Positions 34,804 through 41,943 of a stretch of 64,000 nucleotides of DNA are shown here, one piece after another. How positions within the stretch are numbered: the first letter of the stretch is position 1; each line of letters begins with the position of its first letter. The DNA comes from Alcaligenaceae bacterium (GTDB lineage: Bacteria > Pseudomonadota > Gammaproteobacteria > Burkholderiales > Burkholderiaceae_B), in the NCBI GenBank assembly GCA_013416395.1, contig JACCEP010000002.1, positions 372,001 to 436,000 of the forward strand, given 5' to 3'. The notes under the pieces are model-generated. The model had not been told where the DNA came from. It saw only the letters and a program-made list of their open reading frames with translations, and did no database searches. Both the position numbers and the translations under genes were made by a program.

Positions 34804-34977
34804 CTACTGAATAGAATCGGCGCGAACCAGCGGTATCAGCACGAACTCACCGACAGGCAGGCCGTCCAGCGCATCAGCCTCAGATAATTCTGTAGCGCCT
34901 TGACCGCGAGAGCAAAACGCGTACGGCATCCCGGTTGCGATGTGGATTATGTGCCAGCCGTATATTTCCTTGCTCAT
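34804..34977 (-). CDS. Small phage protein (57 aa)
   Basis: The start at 34977 makes a 4-bp ATGA overlap with the upstream gene. The sequence MSKEIYGWHIIHIATGMPYAFC...GLPVGEFVLIPLV is not recognised. It is probably a small cytoplasmic protein of the leftward operon. Confidence 0.6.
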   Translation of the reverse strand: MSKEIYGWHIIHIATGMPYAFCSRGQGATELSEADALDGLPVGEFVLIPLVRADSIQ

Positions 34978-35483
34978 TGGCGGCGCTCCAGTTCGTCCCA
35001 TGCTTCATCTTCGGGCGCTGGGCGGGGTGGCTCTGTAACGGGTACGAAAAGGCCGACAGGCTGGCCTATGCCAGAGACTGGGATGGTTCCGTCAGCATCT
35101 TGATAGCACCTATCCATCAAGGATTCCTTTGCTACTGGCTCGGCGGGTTGTGGAGCGGTGAAAACGATAGCCCACGCGCGATCATATGCTTTCTGCACTT
35201 CGTCAGGCATGCGCCCATAGTGCCGATCTCGCAGAGCGTTGACTAGATCGGCCAACGCGCTCACCGGCTCGCCCCGTTGCTTGCGGTCGTGTTCGATGGC
35301 GGCATCAATAGCGGCTTGGCGCGTCGCGTCGTTGGTGATGTGCTGGCCTGACGTGTTCAGGAATTGTTCGATGGCAGATCTAGCGTAACCCTTGATTTGC
35401 TGCTGGGTGTCTTTGCAATATGCCACTAGAAACGATGGCAGCGGCGGCAGATCAAGCTCAGCGCGTTCGGTTTCTTTGGTCAT
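34974..35483 (-). CDS. Phage hypothetical protein (169 aa)
   Basis: Start 35483 (MTKETERAELDL) overlaps the stop of the upstream 27-residue gene as ATGA. The protein is acidic and helical; its middle (AIEQFLNTSGQHITNDATRQAAIDAAIEHDRKQRGE) resembles uncharacterised phage early proteins. Function unknown. Confidence 0.65.
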   Translation of the reverse strand: MTKETERAELDLPPLPSFLVAYCKDTQQQIKGYARSAIEQFLNTSGQHITNDATRQAAIDAAIEHDRKQRGEPVSALADLVNALRDRHYGRMPDEVQKAYDRAWAIVFTAPQPAEPVAKESLMDRCYQDADGTIPVSGIGQPVGLFVPVTEPPRPAPEDEAWDELERRQ

Positions 35484-35563
35484 TTCAGCAATTCCAGTAA
35501 AATAAACGTGAGCGCCATACCGGAAACAGCGCCGTAGAGGTAGGCTTTGAGAAATTCGCCCAT
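35480..35563 (-). CDS. 27-residue phage membrane peptide
   Basis: ATG at 35563 follows AGGAG by 6 nt. The peptide has a short head (MGEFLKAYLYGA) and a hydrophobic helix (VSGMALTFILLELL), and its stop overlaps the next ATG. The strong ribosome site and coupling argue that it is translated; its job is unknown. Confidence 0.6.
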   Translation of the reverse strand: MGEFLKAYLYGAVSGMALTFILLELLK

Positions 35564-35565
35564 GA

Positions 35566-35955
35566 TCACTCTCCTGTAATGCGGCGGCGGGCGTGGGCAA
35601 ACAAACTAGCGGCACGTGATGGGCCAATCAGCAAGTGATTTCGAATACCTTCCTCGCCCATTCCGGGAATCCTGTCCAGCAACCAATTGGCAGCGCTTTG
35701 TAGCGGATCATGTTGCTGATCTTCACATTCCCTGTTCTGCGCTCCACAAGCCGCGTTGTCGTTAACGGGCGCTGCGCTATGATCGTACTTGGCGAGTAGC
35801 TCTATCGTGTAAGCCTTAACGCGCTTGAACATTTCCGTGTTTTCATAAGGGGTTTGCGTTGGCCGGATTGCGTTAAGCCGGTCAAAGCCTGGGGCTATAT
35901 GCTTCTTTGCGAGTGCTGTTATTTGCTCATCGATCGGCATTCTATTTGCTATCAT
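35566..35955 (-). CDS. Phage hypothetical protein (129 aa)
   Basis: Start 35955 is placed 5 nt after GGGAGGG; an adjacent ATG at 35958 is possible. The C-terminal NWLLDRIPGMGEEGIRNHLLIG...LFAHARRRITGE is the most ordered part. No family recognised. It overlaps the upstream 64-residue gene by 14 bp. Confidence 0.65.
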   Translation of the reverse strand: MIANRMPIDEQITALAKKHIAPGFDRLNAIRPTQTPYENTEMFKRVKAYTIELLAKYDHSAAPVNDNAACGAQNRECEDQQHDPLQSAANWLLDRIPGMGEEGIRNHLLIGPSRAASLFAHARRRITGE

Positions 35956-36136
35956 CATTACCCTCCCGTCTCCACTGATCATCACACCCCGTAGTAGACG
36001 CGCCCATCATGGATATGCCGCCAGCGCCTATGGCTCGCTCCTGCTCTATCAATTCTGCTATCTGCTCATCGCGGTTAATGGCAATATCGACCAGTTGCTC
36101 ATGCGTGAGCCCCTGGTAATAGTGGCGTGTATTCAT
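35942..36136 (-). CDS. Phage hypothetical protein (64 aa)
   Basis: MNTRHYYQGLTHEQLVDIAI... followed by a glutamate-rich helix. Good ribosome site (AGGAG, 8 nt). The start overlaps the stop of the HTH gene as ATGA. Function unknown. Confidence 0.65.
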   Translation of the reverse strand: MNTRHYYQGLTHEQLVDIAINRDEQIAELIEQERAIGAGGISMMGASTTGCDDQWRREGNDDSK

Positions 36137-36366
36137 GTGCGACTCTCCTTGTTTTTCGATTTTGTAAGCCTGAAAACCGAGGTCTTAGACACGCCCGTTT
36201 CTTTCACTATTTCGGCGGTCGAGGCTCCAACAGAGCGCATGCGTCTTACTGTCGCGATTACCTCTGGCTTTAAGTTGGTAGTTTTGCGTTTATCTTTCGG
36301 TGGCTCAGGCAGCAGATGGATGTACGACGCTGTTAATTGACGCACCATCGCTTGGATTCCTGTCAT
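36133..36366 (-). CDS. Small HTH protein (resolvase-type helix-turn-helix)
   Basis: A 77-residue basic protein. Residues about 33-70 (LKPEVIATVRRMRSVGASTAEIVKETGVSKTSVFRL) are a helix-turn-helix like the DNA-binding end of Hin/resolvase. There is no catalytic domain, so it is a regulator or accessory DNA-binding protein. Its ATG overlaps the stop of the DGR reverse transcriptase (ATGA), and AGGAG lies within the reverse transcriptase gene. Confidence 0.7.
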   Translation of the reverse strand: MTGIQAMVRQLTASYIHLLPEPPKDKRKTTNLKPEVIATVRRMRSVGASTAEIVKETGVSKTSVFRLTKSKNKESRT

Positions 36367-37487
36367 CGAAAACTCTCCTGTGTGATTTGTGTGATCTCCG
36401 CTTGCCGGTAGGCTTTGGTGGCCTGCGCATCAACGCAGTGGCCGCGTCGGCGTGCCGCGTTAGCGACTCGAGTGCGGTCGTGGCGGGCATCCGCGTGACG
36501 CATCAGGCCTAAATAACTATTGATGCTTTCCAGCGTCTGGCCAGCGGGTAGTGTTTCGATGCGAGCCAGTGCGGTTCTTACGGTGCGTCGTCGGATTTCG
36601 CGCCGCCATGGTTTGATGACATGGCCGGCAAAGTCCACGCCGCGTGATATTGGCTGCAGAATGGTTTTGCGTGGATTTAAGGCCAAGCCAAGCTGCGGTA
36701 GGTAGTCGTTGATTTCTCGCAGCGCATCGTTTAGCCACTGCGCCGACTCGTGCAGAATCACAAAATCATCGACGTATCGAATGTAGTGTTTGGCACGCAC
36801 CTGGTGCTTCACAAACTGATCCAGACCGTCCAGCAGCACGTTGGCAAAGAACTGGCTTGATAGGTTGCCGATGGGAAGCCCGTGCAAGGGTGGCGCGTTC
36901 GTCAGGCGTTTGTGGGGCGGAACGGCTTTAAGTAGATCCTTGGCACCACGCACATGGACGTTCTCTCGCGGGTCATGGAAAAGTATCAAGGCAGCAAGAT
37001 TGCGCCACCATGGTTCCGGGATCTGTGGCGACAAGCGTAGCCAAAGCCGTCGTTTGTCGATGCTGACAAAGAAGTTGGCCAAGTCCATTTTTAGGTAATA
37101 GCCGGGTCGCGACCAGTTGTGTGTCTGGCTGCGTACTTTGGCTTCCAGGCGCTTGGCAGCGTACAGCGTGCCGCGCCCTGGGATGCATGCGCAACTGTCT
37201 GCAATGAATCTTGCGTGGAATCGCGGTGCTATTTTGTTGTAAAGCAGGTGGTGCACAATTCGGTCTCGAAAATCTGCTGCCCAAACCTCTCTAGGTCTGG
37301 GCCTTGCAATGGCAAAGCAGATGGTGCGACCAGGTCGGTAGGTGCCTTGCATCAGCTCATCATGAAGTTGGGCAAGGTTGCGCTCCAGATCAAGTTCAAA
37401 CCGCAAGGCGCTGTCGGTGGTGCGCTTATTCTTGCGGCAATCGAAGTAAGCCTGGGTAAGCAGCTCGAGCGTGTAGTCAGACTGCAT
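36363..37487 (-). CDS. DGR reverse transcriptase
   Basis: A 374-residue reverse transcriptase that makes mutagenised cDNA from the template repeat. The palm carries YLKMDLANFF (Asp135) and the catalytic YVDD at 238-241. LPIGNLSSQ at 204-212 is the DGR-clade version of motif 4, unlike the QG of retrovirus-like and group II intron enzymes. There is no maturase, endonuclease or RNase H domain. A GGAG site 6 nt before the ATG lies just past the end of the template repeat. Gene order (targets, avd, TR, RT) matches Bordetella phage BPP-1. Confidence 0.95.
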   Translation of the reverse strand: MQSDYTLELLTQAYFDCRKNKRTTDSALRFELDLERNLAQLHDELMQGTYRPGRTICFAIARPRPREVWAADFRDRIVHHLLYNKIAPRFHARFIADSCACIPGRGTLYAAKRLEAKVRSQTHNWSRPGYYLKMDLANFFVSIDKRRLWLRLSPQIPEPWWRNLAALILFHDPRENVHVRGAKDLLKAVPPHKRLTNAPPLHGLPIGNLSSQFFANVLLDGLDQFVKHQVRAKHYIRYVDDFVILHESAQWLNDALREINDYLPQLGLALNPRKTILQPISRGVDFAGHVIKPWRREIRRRTVRTALARIETLPAGQTLESINSYLGLMRHADARHDRTRVANAARRRGHCVDAQATKAYRQAEITQITQESFR

Positions 37488-37506
37488 GCATAACTCCGTG
37501 ATAATT

Positions 37507-37606
37507 TGCGGAAAGGCCGGACACGGAACTCGTTGTTACGGTTGTTGTTGTTCACGTTGCCGTTCTCAAAGTCGACGGCCCAGGCGTTGTTGCTGCCGAT
37601 AGGCGT
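37507..37606 (-). repeat. DGR template repeat (TR)
   Basis: 100 bp, noncoding, 19 bp upstream of the reverse transcriptase start. In the sense (minus) strand it contains ten AAC triplets in the frame used by the targets. If translated it would read SNNAWAVDFENGNVNNNN. Its last 25 or so nt (ending CCGGCCTTTCCGCA) are identical in both VRs and correspond to the region where cDNA synthesis or homing starts (IMH-like). Confidence 0.95.
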
Positions 37607-37745
37607 ATGCCACACTATTCACGTCGTCCCAGCGAGAGCATCAGCCTTCACCAGTGCGACTGCGCCAGACCTTGCGACCTGATGTCGCTGGTTTCCGTTA
37701 TGCGCTTCTCGGTGGCCTTGTGGGCCAGCGGTGCGACCAGATTAT

Positions 37746-38132
37746 CTAAGCGCGTTGGCCCGATCGCCGTGACGAAGGGGCAGCAAGCGCATGTTCGGAG
37801 TGTTTGAGCCAGCCGGTGGACTGCTTGCCGATACTGTCGAGCAGCGCTACCAGTTGCGCGTATTGGCCTCGGGATATGAGGCGAAGATCTACCGCAAGAC
37901 GGGCCGATAGGTTGGTTGCTTCGACTTCTTCGCGCAGATCGCGCAGCACCCGGACTTTGTCGCCTACGGTATTGGCTTTGTAGACCAGTCGCACTAGGCC
38001 AAAACACTGGCGCCTGAAATCGGCGCCGAAGTCGGCCTTATAGTTTCTGGGCATATTGGCAACTAGCCTGGTAGCCAGTAGGGTCAGATCATAGGTCGAG
38101 CGGTATATCTGAGTGTCTGTGTGCAGGGCCAT
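37746..38132 (-). CDS. avd: DGR accessory variability determinant (Avd)
   Basis: A 128-residue basic helical protein. The pattern TYDLTLLATRLVANMPRNYK-(n)-LVRLVYKANTVGDKVRVLRDLREEVEATNLSARL matches the Avd/four-helix (S23-like) family. Avd pentamers bind the DGR RNA and the reverse transcriptase and are needed for mutagenic homing. It lies between the last target gene and the template repeat, as in BPP-1. No clear Shine-Dalgarno; a GC hairpin sits 8 nt before its ATG. Confidence 0.92.
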   Translation of the reverse strand: MALHTDTQIYRSTYDLTLLATRLVANMPRNYKADFGADFRRQCFGLVRLVYKANTVGDKVRVLRDLREEVEATNLSARLAVDLRLISRGQYAQLVALLDSIGKQSTGWLKHSEHALAAPSSRRSGQRA

Positions 38133-38140
38133 GACGCATT

Positions 38141-38155
38141 GCGGGCGGTGCCCGC
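38141..38155 (-). other. GC-rich hairpin 30 nt after VR1
   Basis: GCGGGC-GGT-GCCCGC (plus strand), a perfect 6-bp stem with a 3-nt loop, 7 bp past the stop of the first target gene. Its spacing from the VR end equals that of the hairpin after VR2. In BPP-1 a hairpin or cruciform downstream of the VR is needed for target recognition; the same role is inferred here. Confidence 0.75.
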
Positions 38156-38162
38156 TAAAGAG

Positions 38163-38582
38163 TTAAAGGGATGAAGCGATAATGCTGCGGAAAGGCCGGA
38201 CACGGAACTCGTCGCGACGGGTGTCGCCGTGCACGTAGCCGTCCTCAAAGCCGACGGCCCAGGCGTTGCTGCTGCCGATAGGCGTTGACGTCCAATACCA
38301 GTCATCCTTGCTGAAAAGCTCGGGCGTATTGATGTAGGCCAGCATGAGTTCGCGTTGATCAGGTACGCGCCAGTCGGCGTGGTCGTTGATTTCGCCCTTG
38401 TCCTGCACGGCCTGGGCTGCGTCATTGAAGCTGACGTCTTCAATATCGTGTTCAGGGCCACCCGGGACGAACAGGTGGTGCAGTGCGCCGTCTTTCATCA
38501 GGCTGCCGATGTAAATGCCACCTTGCTCGGGCCAAGCGTGCCCGATGGTAGGAATGGTCGTTTGTTGCGTTACCGTAGTCAT
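38163..38582 (-). CDS. DGR target protein 1 (DUF1566/C-type-lectin-like)
   Basis: A 139-residue protein paralogous to the next gene upstream. QGGIYIGSLMKDG and DWRVPDQRELMLAYIN precede the ligand-binding end, DDWYWTSTPIGSSNAWAV and EFRVRPFR, typical of Fib_succ/Lcl (DUF1566) C-type-lectin folds. The variable repeat covers residues about 100-132. Ten AAC-derived positions and one GAC can vary in the lectin-like loop while the scaffold stays fixed. Probably a displayed binding protein. The ribosome site AGGAG directly follows the hairpin after VR2. Confidence 0.9.
   Translation of the reverse strand: MTTVTQQTTIPTIGHAWPEQGGIYIGSLMKDGALHHLFVPGGPEHDIEDVSFNDAAQAVQDKGEINDHADWRVPDQRELMLAYINTPELFSKDDWYWTSTPIGSSNAWAVGFEDGYVHGDTRRDEFRVRPFRSIIASSL
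38186..38285 (-). repeat. DGR variable repeat VR1
   Basis: 100 bp aligned without gaps to the template repeat: 12 differences, every one at an adenine of the template sense strand, none at C, G or T. Confidence 0.96.
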
Positions 38583-38595
38583 GCGTTAGGCTCCT

Positions 38596-38612
38596 GCCGG
38601 GCGCAGCCCGGC
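38596..38612 (-). other. GC-rich hairpin 30 nt after VR2
   Basis: GCCGGGC-GCA-GCCCGGC (plus strand): perfect 7-bp stem, 3-nt loop. It lies 16 bp past the stop of the second target gene and abuts the ribosome site of the first. Confidence 0.75.
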
Positions 38613-38628
38613 CAAGTGGGTGAATGGA

Positions 38629-39192
38629 TTAATAGGTGAATCTGCGGAAAGGCCGGACACGGAACTCGTAGCTACGGTTGAGGAGGCTCACGAGGCCGCT
38701 CTCAAAGGCGACGGCCCAGGCGCTGCTGCTGCCGATAGGCGTTGATGTCCAGTAGTAGCTGTCTTTGCCAAACAGCTTCGGCACATTGGCCATGGCAATC
38801 AGGAATTCACGGCGTGCCGGCAGGTAGAAGTCCATGTGCCCGTCAACCTCATACTGTGCAGCCAGATACGCGGCTGGATGATCGGCGCGGTTAAGGCGGT
38901 TCGTATTGCCCGGGCCGTCCCACTCTGACAGGTCACGCTCACCGTCCGGGCCCCATTTGGCTTTGCCTATATCCTGCTCTTTGCCGATGGCCAGGCCGTA
39001 CAACACGCCATCATCGCCTTGAATGTCGCCTGCGTAGATGCCGCCCTGGCCGTGCAAATACTCGCCGATCTTGTAGCGTGTTGGTTGTGCGGGGTGTTGT
39101 TGCTGCAAGCGCTCAAACAGCGCTGATGCCACTTTATCGGCGGGCAGGGCGATAGAGGCCCCGCCGCCCAGTTCAAACTGGATGGTATCCAT
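38629..39192 (-). CDS. DGR target protein 2 (DUF1566/C-type-lectin-like)
   Basis: A 187-residue paralogue of target 1. An extra N-terminal segment (MDTIQFELGGGASIALPADKV) is followed by QGGIYAGDIQGDDGVLYGLAIG and MDFYLPARREFLIAMANV. The lectin-like end is SYYWTSTPIGSSSAWAV to EFRVRPFRRFTY. The variable repeat covers residues about 151-183. Good ribosome site (AAAGGAAACCC before ATG). No transmembrane or signal sequence, consistent with virion assembly from the cytoplasm, though no tail gene is adjacent. Confidence 0.9.
   Translation of the reverse strand: MDTIQFELGGGASIALPADKVASALFERLQQQHPAQPTRYKIGEYLHGQGGIYAGDIQGDDGVLYGLAIGKEQDIGKAKWGPDGERDLSEWDGPGNTNRLNRADHPAAYLAAQYEVDGHMDFYLPARREFLIAMANVPKLFGKDSYYWTSTPIGSSSAWAVAFESGLVSLLNRSYEFRVRPFRRFTY
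38643..38742 (-). repeat. DGR variable repeat VR2
   Basis: 100 bp, 13 differences from the template repeat, all at template adenines. It differs from VR1 at many of the same sites but with other bases, so the two VRs were diversified independently. Confidence 0.96.
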
Positions 39193-39325
39193 GGGTTTCC
39201 TTTGGGAAATGATGTATGAAGGTTGCTGCTTGATTTCTTGACCCCCGCGACACCTTCACGGGGTATGGCCGCTTTACGACTGGCCAGGCCGGGAGACAAC
39301 TTCAAATCTTGCGAGTGATTGTTTA

Positions 39326-39391
39326 TTAAAGTGGCTTGCCAATTGCCCAGATCGCTGCGGCGATGACGAGCAGACATAACAAAAAGTCCAT
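39326..39391 (-). CDS. 21-residue hydrophobic phage peptide
   Basis: ATG at 39391 follows AGAGG by 5 nt. The peptide (MDFLLCLLVIAAAIWAIGKPL) is almost all transmembrane. Very short, so existence is uncertain. It fills the gap between the 143-residue gene and the DGR. Confidence 0.4.
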   Translation of the reverse strand: MDFLLCLLVIAAAIWAIGKPL

Positions 39392-39405
39392 ATCTACCTC
39401 TCTGA

Positions 39406-39837
39406 TCATGGTGTTGACGTCAGTGGGTTGATTCCCTGCTCTCGCATCTGCCGCACTGCTGCTACAGCAAGTTTCTCTGCGGTATACAGCTTGGCAACAT
39501 CGATCCAACCCAGTACGTTGTCGATCGCATTGACCGCCACGCGCACAGGTGCCAGATGGTGGTCTTGAGGCTTGAGGCCGGCATCGATGAGCTTGCCGAT
39601 ATCATTCATGGCCATTGCCCCACCTTGCACGAGACGGTATTCATGTGCACACCGTTCGTCATACCGAATGGTCAGGCCGATCATGTTGATGATGTTGGCC
39701 AACGAGTCAAACGAGCGGGTATCTGCCCCGTAGGTCAGCGCGGCCAGGCTCGCATGCATGTGTAAAGCGATCATGTCGCGCAAGCCGGTCATGGGGATGC
39801 GCACGGGTTTGGGTTTATAGACTCTACGTTTACGCAT
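39406..39837 (-). CDS. Phage hypothetical protein (143 aa)
   Basis: A basic N-terminus (MRKRRVYKPKPVRIPMTGL) is followed by a helical body with repeated Ala/Met-rich helices. I recall similar proteins in early regions of Burkholderiales prophages without function. It overlaps the kinase gene by 8 bp. Confidence 0.65.
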   Translation of the reverse strand: MRKRRVYKPKPVRIPMTGLRDMIALHMHASLAALTYGADTRSFDSLANIINMIGLTIRYDERCAHEYRLVQGGAMAMNDIGKLIDAGLKPQDHHLAPVRVAVNAIDNVLGWIDVAKLYTAEKLAVAAVRQMREQGINPLTSTP

Positions 39838-40459
39838 GGCTGGCCTGGTAGGCTTTCATGACCTCGGCTGCCAGGCTGGTCATGGACCGGTTGTTGTTGA
39901 TCGTGACGTCAGGGGTGATCTGATCCACTTCGCGTTCAGACTGGTGGTTGGCGGGTGATTGCTCGGCCAGAACACGGGTTACCTTCCAGATGACGCCGCC
40001 GTTGTAACGGACAAATGCGGCCTCGTTGTCGAATCGAAGGTCAGTGATGACGATCCTCCGAAAGCCTCTGCGCAGTGCTTCGTGCAACGTGTCGCTGGCG
40101 ATACGCGTCCAGTAGTGAGGCTGTTGGACCCGGCGATACTCTGTGCCCCACCAACGCATGATTTCGCGTGGTGATCTGGGTGCTGAAAAGCTGACTCCGT
40201 GCTTTGCCATGGTGGTTGTAAAGACTCGGTCGCTGCATCGCTCAATCGCCAGTGCCTCGATTTTCCGTTCTTTCGCGGATCCGTGAAAGATGGTCGGGTC
40301 GATGCCAAAGGCGTTGGTGATCTCGGCGCGCACGGGGTCGGCGAACGCAAATCGATAGAACTGATAGGCGTCACACAGTATGTCAGCGGCCGTGTCCTTG
40401 CCTGCACCCGCCCGGCCCGTCAAGCCCAGTATCAGGTAACGGTCATCCAAATGGCTCAT
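39830..40459 (-). CDS. P-loop deoxynucleoside monophosphate kinase-like protein
   Basis: A 209-residue protein with the P-loop GLTGRAGAGKDTAA (12-25) followed by FYRFAFADPVR and a lid region; this matches phage dNMP kinases (AAA_33/DUF-type P-loop kinases), which raise dNTP supply in infection. Overlaps the DUF2303 gene by 4 bp in the leftward early operon. Confidence 0.8.
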   Translation of the reverse strand: MSHLDDRYLILGLTGRAGAGKDTAADILCDAYQFYRFAFADPVRAEITNAFGIDPTIFHGSAKERKIEALAIERCSDRVFTTTMAKHGVSFSAPRSPREIMRWWGTEYRRVQQPHYWTRIASDTLHEALRRGFRRIVITDLRFDNEAAFVRYNGGVIWKVTRVLAEQSPANHQSEREVDQITPDVTINNNRSMTSLAAEVMKAYQASHA

Positions 40460-41319
40460 TTGACGATCTCGCCATACAGGACGGGTAGGTTGGTTTTCTC
40501 CTTCACGTTAGCAAGGATAGTTTCAACCGCGTCGTTGATAACTAGGTCAGGACGGATGAGGTCGTACCAGAGCGAGAGTTTGCCGCCGTGCACGCGGTAA
40601 CGCAGTTTGGCTTCAAGCAAGTAGGCTTGGCCCATCCAGAAGGCAGGCAGGCCTATCATGAACTTGTCGAAGGCTTTCATTTTTTCGACTGTGGTGGCGT
40701 CGTCGGTGTCGATAAACTGAAGGTCGGAACCACCCGATTGCAGCCGGACTGCTGAGCGAAACTGTTTGTCCTGATTGGCTTCGAACTGGGTGGCCATCTG
40801 CAGCATTTCGGTCCCTGTTGGATATCCGTCCTGGCTGCTGATGTCTTTGGAGTTATTGTCGATAAAGAGCGCAAACTCGAACTGGCTCATGGCTTTGCCG
40901 TTGTGCGCGTTCCATGTTTTCCATTCGTGCGAGGATTCCGGAATAAGCACTGCCGAAAAGTCGCGCCACCCCGGTTCGCTGTCGTCGACCTCGCCGCCCT
41001 GGTGCTCGTTAAAAACTGCCGTGATCTGCAACGGCGTGTCGATGTTGCGCGGATCAACTTTGGCGTAGAGCAATGATTCATCGCATCTATGCGTATTTAC
41101 GTAATGAATGAATGAGTCGGCCGTCTTGACGCGTACAGCGCCAGTTTTGCGCCAGGGTCGGTTCTGTAACTTTTCGAGTGCACTGTCGGTCTGAAGCGAA
41201 AACCCATCAGGAACGGCGTAAATTGTGCAGCGATCATTGCCTTCTGATAATAGCTCGGGCTTTCTGGATTCCCGAACAATGGTTTCGGCAATGTTAGTGT
41301 CGTTGATTCCTTGGTTCAT
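40456..41319 (-). CDS. DUF2303 family phage protein (YfdQ-like)
   Basis: A 287-residue protein with the family landmarks GWRDFSAVL, SHEWKTWNAHNGKAMSQFEFALFIDNN and the closing RYRVHGGKLSLWYDLIRPD. Members such as YfdQ are common in prophage early operons; the molecular role is not known. It lies directly upstream of the kinase and 1 bp from the preceding gene. Confidence 0.85.
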   Translation of the reverse strand: MNQGINDTNIAETIVRESRKPELLSEGNDRCTIYAVPDGFSLQTDSALEKLQNRPWRKTGAVRVKTADSFIHYVNTHRCDESLLYAKVDPRNIDTPLQITAVFNEHQGGEVDDSEPGWRDFSAVLIPESSHEWKTWNAHNGKAMSQFEFALFIDNNSKDISSQDGYPTGTEMLQMATQFEANQDKQFRSAVRLQSGGSDLQFIDTDDATTVEKMKAFDKFMIGLPAFWMGQAYLLEAKLRYRVHGGKLSLWYDLIRPDLVINDAVETILANVKEKTNLPVLYGEIVK

Positions 41320-41676
41320 TTAATCTTCTCCGGAGGCAGGTTTGATGGGGGTAACGTCAGAGGCTCCAACGACGCGCACGGTCTTTAGGTCGAGCTTTTG
41401 CTGACGGGGGTCTTCAGTAATAAGGTTGCCTTCGGACGTCGGATACATCATCGTGGTCAACGCGGCTTCGCTTGGAATCTTGCTGGTGACCTTATCGATG
41501 ATTTCCAGTGCGCCGGAGCGACTAAGCTTTTTGATCTGCAACTCAATCGTGATCTTGCCAGCCTTGCCTGTGACCTCTACGGCCTTGACGATTTCGGCCA
41601 GCAGCTCCGAGGTTTCATTGATGAGTAAGCCGCCGCGCACATGGCGCAGGGTGTCGGTGATGGGTTTGAGAGCCAT
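41320..41676 (-). CDS. Phage hypothetical protein (118 aa), DUF2303 partner
   Basis: The sequence ETSELLAEIVKAVEVTGKAGKITIELQIKKL has the look of a beta-rich single-domain protein and is regularly found next to DUF2303 genes. It abuts that gene without a gap. Function unknown. Confidence 0.65.
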   Translation of the reverse strand: MALKPITDTLRHVRGGLLINETSELLAEIVKAVEVTGKAGKITIELQIKKLSRSGALEIIDKVTSKIPSEAALTTMMYPTSEGNLITEDPRQQKLDLKTVRVVGASDVTPIKPASGED

Positions 41677-41738
41677 GTAAGGTTCCTGTCTTGGTTCAGG
41701 TGCACGCGTGCGCGCCGTTCTTAGAGTGGGGTTGCTTC

Positions 41739-41942
41739 TTAATCAATATCGCCCGCAGCCAGGCGCTTATGGTCAATCACAGGCCGACGCGCTGTGGAGG
41801 CTTTACGGGCGGCAAGTGCATGCGCCGTGTTGCGCAATGCGATGTAAAGGGTGGGGGAAAGCAAGGCATCATCAAGCGGCATGTGCAGACGTGACGCCTG
41901 CAGCGCCTCCTGCAGCTGCTCGCGGGTGGGCCGGGCGTTCAT
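41739..41942 (-). CDS. Phage hypothetical protein (67 aa)
   Basis: MNARPTREQLQEALQASRLHM..., helical and charged. No recognised domain. Its start is next to the stop of the upstream gene. Confidence 0.55.
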   Translation of the reverse strand: MNARPTREQLQEALQASRLHMPLDDALLSPTLYIALRNTAHALAARKASTARRPVIDHKRLAAGDID

Positions 41943-41943
41943 G

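Noticed and set aside
37352-37615. Open frame of 87 codons containing the template repeat (MWHTPIGSNNAWAV...)
   Set aside because: It is the DGR template in the same frame as the targets; it lacks a ribosome site and its downstream part is the RT gene read in another frame.
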